Assembly (NCBI GenBank): GCA_902770965.1
Contig: CACXUY010000005.1
Location: 91,880 to 155,879 of the forward strand
Direction of reading: 5' to 3'
Length of the DNA: 64,000 nucleotides
Source of the DNA: an uncultured Lachnospiraceae bacterium
GTDB taxonomy: Bacteria > Bacillota > Clostridia > Lachnospirales > Lachnospiraceae
Position numbers and translations under genes: made by a program. Below the pieces are notes generated by a model. The model saw only the letters and a program-made list of their open reading frames with translations, searched no databases and was not told where the DNA came from. Of this stretch, positions 1 through 7,572 are shown piece by piece. Position 1 is the stretch's first letter. Each line of letters opens with the position of its first letter.

Positions 1-372
1 GGCCTTCTCTGCTTTCTTGCTGATGTCGGGATCATCGCAGTTGTCCTTCACCCAGGTGATGCCGCCGTATATGTCACGGCAGGCAAGGAGCATGCCAAGA
101 ATGACCATCTCTTTGACGGCATTGGCATTGGCTCCGGGGGTATTGAAGACGACTATGCCTTCCTCGGCACAGCGCTCGAGGGGAATATTGTTGACTCCGG
201 CTCCCGCCCTGGCGATGGCGAGCAGGCTCTTGGGAAATACTGTGTCGTGAAGCTTGGCGCTGCGGACCATGACCGCGTCTGCCTCTTCAAGCTTATCCGT
301 AAGCTGATAGTTGTCGCCGAGTCTGTCGGTCCCAACCTTTGCGATATTGTTCATGCAATGAATCTTATACAT
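1..372 (-). CDS. serA: D-3-phosphoglycerate dehydrogenase, N-terminal part (cut by window edge)
   Basis: The first 124 codons of a leftward gene are present and the frame stays open to base 1. The translation begins MYKIHCMNNIAKVGTDRL and continues with AVMVRSAKL, ARAGAGVNNIP and NTPGANANAVKEM. These match the N-terminal substrate-binding part of the D-2-hydroxyacid dehydrogenase family, in the 3-phosphoglycerate dehydrogenase group. The enzyme oxidises 3-phosphoglycerate to 3-phosphohydroxypyruvate with NAD, the first step of serine synthesis. The start at 372 is preceded by a purine-rich AGAGGAAG site. It lies just downstream of serC, the next enzyme of the pathway, which supports the call. 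The NAD-binding and catalytic residues lie outside the window, so completeness cannot be judged. Confidence 0.9.
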   Translation of the reverse strand, partial: MYKIHCMNNIAKVGTDRLGDNYQLTDKLEEADAVMVRSAKLHDTVFPKSLLAIARAGAGVNNIPLERCAEEGIVVFNTPGANANAVKEMVILGMLLACRDIYGGITWVKDNCDDPDISKKAEKA

Positions 373-400
373 CTCATCTTCCTCTTCTCTTGCTTAAAAT

Positions 401-428
401 CGAGCAGGGGGAGCTTCCACCCTGCTCG
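401..428 (-). terminator. Hairpin between serC and serA
   Basis: A 9-bp perfect stem (cgagcaggg/ccctgctcg, loop about 10) sits in the 145-bp gap between serC and serA. On the minus strand it is followed by a short ATTTTA stretch. The T-tract is weak, so it may be a partial terminator or an mRNA-processing hairpin that lowers serA relative to serC rather than a full stop. Confidence 0.4.
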
Positions 429-517
429 TATTACTTAACTTAGGATCTGTCACGAACCAAACTATACGTCCTGCCTGTCTGAGCACATGGACTCTGCGTC
501 AGAAAGCCTCACCGTAC

Positions 518-1597
518 TTAGTGCTTCGCCTCAAAATCCTTCATGAACTTCACGAGTTCCTCTACGCCCTCGATGGGCATGGCGTTGTAAACAGAGGCTC
601 TCATGCCGCCGACTGTGCGGTGACCCTTAAGATTCTCAAAGCCTTCCTTTTTCGCGGCTACGATGAACTCCGCGTCAAGATCCGCGCTGCCGGTGACGAA
701 GGGAATATTCATGAGTGAACGGTCTTCTTTAACGACGGTAGCCTTGAACATCTCGCTGCTGTCAAGGAAATCGTAAAGCACGCCCGCCTTCTTCTTGTTG
801 AATTCATAAGTCGCCTCAAGTCCTCCGCGGTTCTTCAGCCACTTGAATACCTTGCCGCAGATATAGATCGCGTAGCAGTTAGGGGTATTGTAGAGGGAGT
901 TGTTGTCCGCGTAGGTCTTGTACTGAAGCATGACGGGAACCTTCGGCAGGTCCTCCGCCGGAATGAGATCTTCCCTCACAATAGCGATAGCCAGTCCGGC
1001 AGGACCTACGTTCTTCTGCACTCCGCCCCAGATGATGCCGTATTTCTCAACGTCCATGGGCTGAGACAGGAACATGGAAGATACATCCGCTACAAGGGTC
1101 TTGCCCTTCGTGTTGGGCAGCTCCTTGAACGCAGTGCCATAGATCGTATTGTTCTGGCAGATGTAAACATAGTCAGCGTTCTCGCGTACAGGAAGGTCGC
1201 TGCAGTCCGGAATGTAGGTGAAGGTCTTGTCCTTTGAGGACGCAATGGCCTTCGCGTCGATGAAGCGCTGCGCTTCTTTCATGGCTTTGTTCGCCCAGTT
1301 TCCGGTGATGATATAGTCTGCTACGCCGTTCTTGGCAAGGTTCAAAGGAACCATTGAAAACTGGATGTTGCCGCCGCCCTGAATAAACAGCACTTTATAG
1401 TTATCAGGGATGTTCATAAGCTCACGAAGGTCGGCCTCCGCGGTCTCAAGAATATCCGTAAACATCTTGGATCGATGGCTCATCTCCATAACGCTCATGC
1501 CGCAGCCACGATAATCCAGCATCTCAGCAGCCGCTTCCTTCAAAACCTCCTCGGGCAAGACCGCGGGACCGGCTGAAAAATTATACACTCTGCTCAT
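518..1597 (-). CDS. serC: Phosphoserine aminotransferase
   Basis: This 359-residue protein is a class V PLP aminotransferase that converts 3-phosphohydroxypyruvate plus glutamate to phosphoserine and 2-oxoglutarate in the cytosol. It starts MSRVYNFSAGPAVLP, the SerC hallmark, and has HRS (41-43), the FIQGGGNIQF phosphate loop (71-80) and the PLP lysine K195 in GGVQKNVGPAG. Length is normal for the family. The start codon overlaps the ilvB stop as ATGA (1594-1597), so translation is probably coupled to ilvB. The next gene downstream is serA. No phosphoserine phosphatase gene is seen nearby. Confidence 0.96.
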   Translation of the reverse strand: MSRVYNFSAGPAVLPEEVLKEAAAEMLDYRGCGMSVMEMSHRSKMFTDILETAEADLRELMNIPDNYKVLFIQGGGNIQFSMVPLNLAKNGVADYIITGNWANKAMKEAQRFIDAKAIASSKDKTFTYIPDCSDLPVRENADYVYICQNNTIYGTAFKELPNTKGKTLVADVSSMFLSQPMDVEKYGIIWGGVQKNVGPAGLAIAIVREDLIPAEDLPKVPVMLQYKTYADNNSLYNTPNCYAIYICGKVFKWLKNRGGLEATYEFNKKKAGVLYDFLDSSEMFKATVVKEDRSLMNIPFVTGSADLDAEFIVAAKKEGFENLKGHRTVGGMRASVYNAMPIEGVEELVKFMKDFEAKH

Positions 1598-3279
1598 TGC
1601 TTTCTGTCCTCCAAATCTTTTTCTGTAAATGCATCGGCTATACGTCCGCCGGGCGCCACCATAGGAAACACCTTATCGTCGCTGTCGATGACACACTCTA
1701 TAACAACAGGCTCACGCCCGTCTATAGCTTCTTTTAGCGCGGGGACTACCTCGTCGCACCTGGTTATCCTTACTGCCTTTGCGCCCATGGCCTCTGCCAC
1801 CTTCACAAAATCAACCTTATCACGAAGTATCGTGTTTGAATAACGCATGCCGTAGAACAAGGTCTGCCACTGTCGGACCATTCCAAGTACGTGGTTGTTC
1901 AAGACCAAGGTGACGATGGGAAGATCGTTGCGGGTGACCGTCGCTATCTCATTCAAATTCATGCGGAAGCAGCCATCGCCCGTGATATTCACCACCAGCT
2001 TGTCGGGGTTGCCGAACTGTGCTCCTATGGCAGCCCCCATGCCGTAACCCATGGTGCCAAGACCGCCCGATGACAGGAAGGTGCGAGGGTGCTTGAAGGT
2101 GTAGTGCTGCGCGGCCCACATCTGGTGCTGCCCCACGTCCGTGACTATCACTGCCTCTCCGTGGGTCAGCTCAGAAAGCTTCTCTATAACGAAAGGTCCC
2201 GTAAGCTTCTGTGTGTCGTATTCCAGAGGGAACCTCTTCTTCATATCCTGAATATGGGCATGCCACTCAGGATGGGTATTACTCTCAAGCCTCTGATTAA
2301 GCCTCTCAAGGACTACCTTGATATCTCCTATCACGGCAGCGTCGGCATGGACATTCTTATTGATCTCCGCTTCGTCCACATCAATGTGTATGACCTTGGC
2401 TTTTCGGGCGAAGGTCTTCGGATCGCCCGTACAGCGATCAGAGAAACGCGCGCCCACCGCTATCAGCAGGTCGCACTCCGACACTCCGAGGTTGGAGGTC
2501 TTCGTGCCATGCATGCCGAGCATTCCGGTATATAAAGGATCCGACTGGTCAAAAGCGCCCTGCGCCATCAAAGAGCAGGTGACCGGCGCGTCTATGCGAT
2601 GGGCAAATTCAGCGAGATCCTCCGAAGCGTTCGACAGGATGACTCCGCCGCCCGCGAAGATGCAGGGCTTCTTCGCCTCAGTTATCATCCTGACCGCCGC
2701 GTCCATGTCCTTCTCCTTGATCGTGAAGATCTGGCGCTGTATGGGTTCCGGCACCACAGGATAGAACTCTGTCTTGTTAGCGGTGACGTCCTTGGTGAGA
2801 TCCAGGAGCACAGGACCCGGACGTCCGGTCTGGGCGATTCGGAACGCCTTCCTTATCGCGGGAGCAAGATCCTCAACGTTCTTGATGATCATGCTGTATT
2901 TCGTTATCGGGATAGTCACTCCGGCGATATCGATCTCCTGAAAAGAATCCTTTCCGAGAATGCTGTTGGCGACATTTGCCGTGATGGCAACCATGGGGAT
3001 CGAATCCATGTGGGCGGTGGCGATGCCGGTGACGAGATTGGTCGCTCCGGGGCCTGAAGTCGCGAAACAGACTCCGACCTTACCCGTGGAACGCGCGTAA
3101 CCATCCGCTGCATGGGCCGCGCCCTGCTCATGGGAGGTGAGCACATGGTTGATCTTATCCCTGTACTGATAAAGCGCGTCATATATGTTCAAGATCGCGC
3201 CGCCCGGATAGCCGAAAATAGTATCCACGCCCTGCTCGAGCAAGCACTCTATGACAATCTGTGAACCTGTGAGCTGCAT
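1594..3279 (-). CDS. ilvB: Acetolactate synthase large subunit
   Basis: This 561-residue ThDP enzyme condenses pyruvate with pyruvate or 2-oxobutyrate, the first common step of valine, leucine and isoleucine synthesis. The catalytic glutamate E51 is in TSHEQGAAHAADGYAR. The FAD-type middle domain follows, and the ThDP/Mg motif GDGCFRMN is at 434-441 with NNHVLGMVRQWQ after it. Length and motifs fit the anabolic AHAS catalytic subunit rather than catabolic AlsS. It lies 39 bp after ilvD and overlaps serC by 4 bp. No ilvN regulatory subunit is found anywhere in the window, which is unusual because ilvN commonly follows ilvB; it must be elsewhere or absent. Confidence 0.94.
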   Translation of the reverse strand: MQLTGSQIVIECLLEQGVDTIFGYPGGAILNIYDALYQYRDKINHVLTSHEQGAAHAADGYARSTGKVGVCFATSGPGATNLVTGIATAHMDSIPMVAITANVANSILGKDSFQEIDIAGVTIPITKYSMIIKNVEDLAPAIRKAFRIAQTGRPGPVLLDLTKDVTANKTEFYPVVPEPIQRQIFTIKEKDMDAAVRMITEAKKPCIFAGGGVILSNASEDLAEFAHRIDAPVTCSLMAQGAFDQSDPLYTGMLGMHGTKTSNLGVSECDLLIAVGARFSDRCTGDPKTFARKAKVIHIDVDEAEINKNVHADAAVIGDIKVVLERLNQRLESNTHPEWHAHIQDMKKRFPLEYDTQKLTGPFVIEKLSELTHGEAVIVTDVGQHQMWAAQHYTFKHPRTFLSSGGLGTMGYGMGAAIGAQFGNPDKLVVNITGDGCFRMNLNEIATVTRNDLPIVTLVLNNHVLGMVRQWQTLFYGMRYSNTILRDKVDFVKVAEAMGAKAVRITRCDEVVPALKEAIDGREPVVIECVIDSDDKVFPMVAPGGRIADAFTEKDLEDRKQ

Positions 3280-3318
3280 TTTTCTACCTCTCTAACCTAT
3301 TTTTATATCGCGACTGCG

Positions 3319-4986
3319 TCACTGGTTGATGTCGAGGATCGCGCCGCGGTTGCCTGATGTGGTCATCTTAGCGTAGCGGGCGAGATATCCAGTGGTAACC
3401 CTGGGTTCTCTGGGCTGCCACTTGGCCCTGCGGGACGCGAGCTCATCATCGGACACCTTTACATCCAGACGGCAGGCATCTATATCTATGGAAATGATAT
3501 CTCCCTCCTCAACGAGGGCGATGGGACCTCCCACGGCGGCTTCAGGAGAAACATGTCCTATGGAAGCTCCTCTTGAAGCCCCGGAGAATCTGCCGTCCGT
3601 GATCAGGGCAACTGTCTCTCCGAGACCCATGCCCGCGATGGCAGATGTGGGGTTGAGCATCTCTCTCATGCCAGGACCGCCCTTCGGACCTTCGTAACGG
3701 ATGACCACCACGTCTCCCGCGACGATCTTTCCGCCCTTAATGGCGGCGATGGCATCCTCTTCGCAGTCAAATACTCTGGCGGGACCTTCGTGCCTGAGCA
3801 TGGAGGGCGCGACAGCCGAACGCTTGACTATGCCGGAATCGGGGGCAAGGTTGCCCTTGAGCACCGCAAGGCCGCCCACCTCGCTGTAAGGGTTGTCGAT
3901 GGGACGGATGACTTCGGGATCCTTGTTGACGCAGCCGGCAATATTCTCCCCGACCGTCTTGCCCGTGCAGGTGATGAGGTCGGTGTAAAGCAGCTTCTTC
4001 TTGTCGAGCTCGTTCATGACGGCGTACACACCGCCCGCCTCGTTGAGATCCTCCATGTATGTAGGACCCGCGGGAGCGAGGTGGCAGAGGTTCGGCGTTC
4101 TGGCCGCGACCGCGTTCGCCATGTCCACGTCAAGGTCCACGCCGGCCTCGTGCGCGATGGCAGGGAGGTGAAGCATGGTGTTCGTGCTGCAGCCTAATGC
4201 CATGTCGACGGTGAGGGCGTTATGGAACGCCTTCTCGGTCAGGATATCGCGGGGGCGTATATTCTTCCTGAGCAGCTCCATGACCTTCATGCCGGCATGC
4301 TTTGCCAGGATCAGCCTGTCAGAGTAGACAGCCGGAATGGTTCCGTTGCCGCGAAGTCCCATGCCGATGGCCTCGGTGAGGCAGTTCATGCTGTTCGCTG
4401 TGTACATGCCTGAACAGGAACCGCAGGTAGGACATACCTTCTCCTCAAACTCCGTGACGTCCGCCTCGGTCATAGTGCCGGCGCTGTAAGAACCGACCGC
4501 CTCAAACATGCTCGAAAGGCTGCGCTTGCGCCCCTTGATGTGCCCGGCGAGCATAGGACCGCCGCTCACGAAAATAGTAGGTATATTGACCCTGGCCGCC
4601 GCCATCAGCAAGCCGGGGACGTTCTTGTCGCAGTTCGGAACCATGACCAGCGCGTCAAACTGGTGAGCGAGAGCCATGCACTCGGTGGAATCCGCGATGA
4701 GATCTCTGGTGACCAGGGAATACTTCATGCCGACATGCCCCATGGCTATGCCGTCGCAGACGGCGATGGCAGGGAAGACGACAGGAACGCCGCCAGCCTC
4801 AGCGACTCCGAGCTTCACGGCATCGACGATCTTGTCGATGTTCATATGGCCCGGAACGATCTCGTTGTACGAGCTCACTATGCCGACCATAGGCTTGTCC
4901 ATCTCCTCGTGCGTCATGCCAAGAGCATGGAAAAGCGAGCGATGGGGAGCCTGCTGCATACCCTTCCTAACATTATCACTGCGCAT
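3319..4986 (-). CDS. ilvD: Dihydroxy-acid dehydratase
   Basis: This 555-residue Fe-S dehydratase converts dihydroxy-isovalerate and dihydroxy-methylvalerate to the matching 2-oxo acids in branched-chain amino acid synthesis. Visible marks are NCDKNVPG near residue 118 and [17 protein letters not shown] near 185-201, which carry the cluster cysteines. [13 protein letters not shown] ([11 protein letters not shown]) and a C-terminal [19 protein letters not shown] complete the family signature. The start is preceded by GAGGAG at good spacing. It lies between leuB and ilvB, same strand, and is the middle of the operon. The 82-bp gap to leuB carries a short repeated tctggttctggat pattern. Confidence 0.96.
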   Translation of the reverse strand: MRSDNVRKGMQQAPHRSLFHALGMTHEEMDKPMVGIVSSYNEIVPGHMNIDKIVDAVKLGVAEAGGVPVVFPAIAVCDGIAMGHVGMKYSLVTRDLIADSTECMALAHQFDALVMVPNCDKNVPGLLMAAARVNIPTIFVSGGPMLAGHIKGRKRSLSSMFEAVGSYSAGTMTEADVTEFEEKVCPTCGSCSGMYTANSMNCLTEAIGMGLRGNGTIPAVYSDRLILAKHAGMKVMELLRKNIRPRDILTEKAFHNALTVDMALGCSTNTMLHLPAIAHEAGVDLDVDMANAVAARTPNLCHLAPAGPTYMEDLNEAGGVYAVMNELDKKKLLYTDLITCTGKTVGENIAGCVNKDPEVIRPIDNPYSEVGGLAVLKGNLAPDSGIVKRSAVAPSMLRHEGPARVFDCEEDAIAAIKGGKIVAGDVVVIRYEGPKGGPGMREMLNPTSAIAGMGLGETVALITDGRFSGASRGASIGHVSPEAAVGGPIALVEEGDIISIDIDACRLDVKVSDDELASRRAKWQPREPRVTTGYLARYAKMTTSGNRGAILDINQ

Positions 4987-5029
4987 AATATTTTTCTCCT
5001 CTATATAAATCTCGTTGTTTATCTGGTTC

Positions 5030-5054
5030 TGGATCTGGTTATGGATCTGGTTCT
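5030..5054. repeat. Short imperfect repeat between leuB and ilvD
   Basis: The gap holds three degenerate copies of a 10-12 bp unit, tctggttctgga-like, in tandem. No function is apparent. It is one of many short tandem repeats in this window. Confidence 0.5.
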
Positions 5055-5068
5055 AAAAAACTAATGTA

Positions 5069-6151
5069 TCATATCCTCGCGGCGACCTCATCGCCCATCT
5101 GAGACGTGGACACCTTGATGCTGCCCTCTTTCCAGAGATCGGGGGTACGGAGTCCCTCAGCCAGCACCTTGCGGACGGCATTCTCGACCGCGTCCGCTTC
5201 CTCGGCGAGGTCAAATGAAAATCTCAGCATGAGGCCAACCGACAGTATTGTAGCCAACGGATTGGCGATATTCTGTCCCGCGATATCGGGAGCTGATCCG
5301 TGGCTCGGTTCGTACAAGCCAAAATGCCCTTCGGCGAGGCTTGCGGAAGGCTGCATGCCGATAGAACCGGTGATCTCGCTGGCTTCATCGGAGAGAATGT
5401 CTCCAAACATGTTCTCTGTCAGGACGACGTCGAACTGGCCAGGGTTATGCACCAGCTGCATGGCGCAGTTATCGACCAGCATGTGCGAAAGCGTGACCTC
5501 AGGATAATCCTTCGCCACTTCCTCGACGACCTTCCTCCACAGCCTGGATGTGTCAAGGACGTTCGCCTTGTCTACGCTGATAAGATTCCCTCGCCGTCCC
5601 GCCGCGATACGGAAGGCCTGCTCAGCTACACGGCGTATCTCCCAGTCAGAGTACTTCAGGGTGTCGACCGCCGTGACCACTCCGTCCTTCTCCTCGGTGT
5701 AACGCTCGCCGAAATAAAGGCCTCCGGTCAGCTCTCGAACCATGACCATGTCAAACCCCTTCTCGGCGACCTCCTGCCTCAGCGGACATCTCTCCGCAAG
5801 CTCCTTATATAGATAGGAAATACGGAGGTTCGCGAAAAGGCCCAGGCCCTTTCGAAGCGCCAATAGTCCTGCCTCAGGTCTCTCCTGAGGCGGGCGCCTG
5901 TACCAATCCGACTGACCCACATTGCCACCGATAGCGCCTAACAACACCGCGTCGGAATTCCTGCAGATCTCAAGCACCTCATCTGTCAGCGGCTTCCCAT
6001 AGGCGTCAATCGAACAGCCGCCCATGAGGACATCTGTGAAAACAAACCTATGCCCATATTTCTTCCCGACCGCGTTCAAAACCTTCTTCGCCTCCGCGAC
6101 GATCTCAGGACCTATGCCGTCACCGGAAATAGCTGCTATCCTATATTCCAT
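5069..6151 (-). CDS. leuB: 3-isopropylmalate dehydrogenase
   Basis: This 360-residue NAD-dependent beta-decarboxylating dehydrogenase forms 2-oxoisocaproate in leucine synthesis. Start MEYRIAAISGDGIGPEIV was chosen because AAAGGAG lies 6-7 bases upstream (about 6158-6164) and the length then equals the family norm. A longer frame to 6244 adds an unconserved leader. Landmarks are GAIGG, the LRKGLGLFANLR substrate loop, MVRELTGGLYFG, SVDKANVLDTSRLWR, the metal-binding DNCAMQLV and NMFGDILSDEAS, and the NAD-binding EPSHGSAPDIAGQNIANP. It is the first gene of the leuB-ilvD-ilvB-serC-serA transcription unit. leuA, leuC and leuD are not nearby. Confidence 0.95.
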   Translation of the reverse strand: MEYRIAAISGDGIGPEIVAEAKKVLNAVGKKYGHRFVFTDVLMGGCSIDAYGKPLTDEVLEICRNSDAVLLGAIGGNVGQSDWYRRPPQERPEAGLLALRKGLGLFANLRISYLYKELAERCPLRQEVAEKGFDMVMVRELTGGLYFGERYTEEKDGVVTAVDTLKYSDWEIRRVAEQAFRIAAGRRGNLISVDKANVLDTSRLWRKVVEEVAKDYPEVTLSHMLVDNCAMQLVHNPGQFDVVLTENMFGDILSDEASEITGSIGMQPSASLAEGHFGLYEPSHGSAPDIAGQNIANPLATILSVGLMLRFSFDLAEEADAVENAVRKVLAEGLRTPDLWKEGSIKVSTSQMGDEVAARI

Positions 6152-6383
6152 CTCCCTCTCCTTTAGTACACTCATGTCCTGCCTCCGCATCCATGATGCC
6201 TCGTACATCCGGTCCTCAGCCGCCATAGCCTCCGCCGCAGGCACTTGCCGATCACTGATGCTCCCATCTCTGTTCCTTGAACCCTGTTATTGAAAAGCTC
6301 TCGATGCATCGCTTCAACGTGTAAAAGCGGATTTTACGCGGCAAAGCATAACAAAATGATGCCCCTCAAATGCGATATCACCT

Positions 6384-6412
6384 ACTATAATACACTCAGG
6401 AGATATTTTCAA
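6384..6412 (-). promoter_or_regulatory. Promoter of the leuB-ilvD-ilvB-serC-serA operon
   Basis: TTGAAA (6407-6412) and TATAGT (6384-6389) are separated by exactly 17 bases on the minus strand. Transcription would start near 6377 and leave a leader of about 225 nt before leuB. I looked for a T-box (conserved AGGGTGG box and terminator) or a leucine-rich leader peptide in that stretch and found neither. One hairpin pairing gtaaaa with ttttac is present. Confidence 0.65.
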
Positions 6413-6437
6413 CTGTTCATATAAGAAATAAAAGTAT

Positions 6438-7136
6438 CTATTCAGCGTCCAGACCCATGATGCCGCGCATCCCTCGTTGCGCAGAATGGTTACAAGCATA
6501 ATACCACGCCATGACGTGCACAGCCTGCTGAAACCTCCCCGAACGGATCATTTCCTCAATTTCGCCCGAAGAATAAAGCCTGACGTTCAGGAATTCCGTC
6601 TCATCAAGCTCCTGCCCCTCAGTCCTGCGGCAGCCCCTGGCCAGATAGATATAAGCATAATTGTCCGCCAGGGTCGCGTTCGAAGGGATGGTCAGCAAAT
6701 GCTCCCAGTCGTCAGACTCATAGCCCGTCTCCTCCTTAAGCTCACGCCGCGCCGCCGCTAAAGCCATGTCCTCTCCCCCACCGTCGCGGGCACGCCTGTA
6801 TGTTCCGCTGCCATCCTTGCCATCCCACTCTATCCCGCCCGCCGGAAATTCCGTGGTGACCTCTCCTATTCCTTGCCTGTACTGCCTGACGCATATATAG
6901 CGTCCCTCCTCATCTATGGCGATGACAACAGCATAATCACTTCTTGTATAGCTGTAAAAAGGTCCTGCCACCTTCCCATCCGGAAGACGGTAAGACAGCC
7001 TTCGGAAATCTATCCACTCATCCCTCACAACCGTCTCCCGGCTCACCTCCTCCCAGGCAAGGCCATCCATCACATCTCTTATCCCGCCGGCCTCCTTCGG
7101 CGCTAAACCTCCCTCTTCCCTTATCCTAAGCCCCAT
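6438..7136 (-). CDS. Nudix hydrolase, ADP-ribose pyrophosphatase-like
   Basis: This protein of about 232 residues looks like the ADP-sugar pyrophosphatase branch of the Nudix family (hydrolysis of ADP-ribose or similar nucleoside diphosphate sugars). It has the typical WIDFRRLSYRLPDG strand, VRQYRQGIGEVTTEFPAGGIE, and the Nudix helix core RRELKEETGYE. A run of about 20 residues (DGKDGSGTYRRARDGGGED) is inserted between the AGG turn and the Nudix helix, longer than usual. Start choice is uncertain: an ATG at 7136 follows AAAGGAGAT closely, an ATG at 7154 has no clear site, and the frame is open to 7229. Substrate cannot be named. Confidence 0.85.
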   Translation of the reverse strand: MGLRIREEGGLAPKEAGGIRDVMDGLAWEEVSRETVVRDEWIDFRRLSYRLPDGKVAGPFYSYTRSDYAVVIAIDEEGRYICVRQYRQGIGEVTTEFPAGGIEWDGKDGSGTYRRARDGGGEDMALAAARRELKEETGYESDDWEHLLTIPSNATLADNYAYIYLARGCRRTEGQELDETEFLNVRLYSSGEIEEMIRSGRFQQAVHVMAWYYACNHSAQRGMRGIMGLDAE

Positions 7137-7266
7137 ATCTCCTTTAACCTCCATCTTACAACGCTTAAGCCGACTGCAGCTCCGCCAAGTCCCGAAACAA
7201 CCGCGTCCGCAATCCCGGCTTGCCCCCAAGACAACTATATCAGCAGTTATGTTTTGTCCTCCCTAC

Positions 7267-7294
7267 ATTATACAGCACCAGTCATTTCACGCAA
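7267..7294 (-). promoter_or_regulatory. Promoter of the Nudix gene
   Basis: TTGCGT (7289-7294) and a perfect TATAAT (7267-7272) are 16 bases apart on the minus strand, about 130 bases upstream of the Nudix start. Confidence 0.55.
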
Positions 7295-7299
7295 GAGCC

Positions 7300-7351
7300 A
7301 CAAAGAAACCAGGGCGGCTTGTCCTTAGCAAGGCCTCCCTGGTTTCTTTGT
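7300..7351 (-). terminator. Hairpin downstream of the transglutaminase-like gene
   Basis: Two perfect 15-bp arms (7300-7314 and 7337-7351) enclose a loop that can itself pair. It lies between the end of the leftward secreted-protein gene and the Nudix promoter, the right place for a terminator. The downstream strand has only a broken T-tract (tttctttg inside the arm), so the mechanism is inferred. Confidence 0.55.
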
Positions 7352-7367
7352 TTGTAATTATTCAGCA

Positions 7368-7438
7368 CCCCAAGATAACTGTTAGAATACAGGACGAAGT
7401 GCCTGCACTTCGGACGTATTATAACAGTTATCTTGGGG
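7368..7438. repeat. 71-bp palindromic element, copy 1
   Basis: The outer arms (7368-7384 and 7422-7438) pair perfectly over 17 bp and continue with one mismatch to about 24 bp. An inner hairpin (7395-7401/7406-7412) forms the tip. Its left half is about 84 percent identical to 29564-29607, so this is a dispersed element and not just a terminator. Confidence 0.7.
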
Positions 7439-7469
7439 CGGACAAGGCGCACAGCGCCTCTGGCCGCCC

Positions 7470-7512
7470 CACAACGAGGGATGCTCAGCATCCCGAGTCT
7501 GGGGTGCTGAAC
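7470..7512 (+). repeat. 43-bp dispersed palindromic repeat, copy 1
   Basis: The unit contains a gggatgc/gcatccc hairpin (7478-7494) followed by gagtctggggtgctgaac. About 89 percent of the unit matches 54376-54418 in opposite orientation, and the second half matches 15180-15219. Confidence 0.75.
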
Positions 7513-7572
7513 AGTTACCTTTGTTTCATAAATAAGTGACTGTTCTGAATGCAGCTCTGGAAAAAGCGAGCT

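Larger units (their letters stand above)
7137..7572. other. 436-bp intergenic region dense in inverted repeats
   Basis: No gene is supported here. From low to high coordinate it holds the Nudix promoter (7267-7294), a 15-bp perfect inverted repeat (7300-7351), a 71-bp near-perfect palindrome (7368-7438), a further stem (7435-7472), and a 43-bp dispersed repeat (7470-7512). The last two structures have relatives elsewhere in the window. Confidence 0.8.

Noticed and set aside
6152..6380. T-box or leucine attenuator in the leuB leader
   Set aside because: No AGGGTGG box, no leucine-rich leader peptide and no terminator-antiterminator pair could be found.
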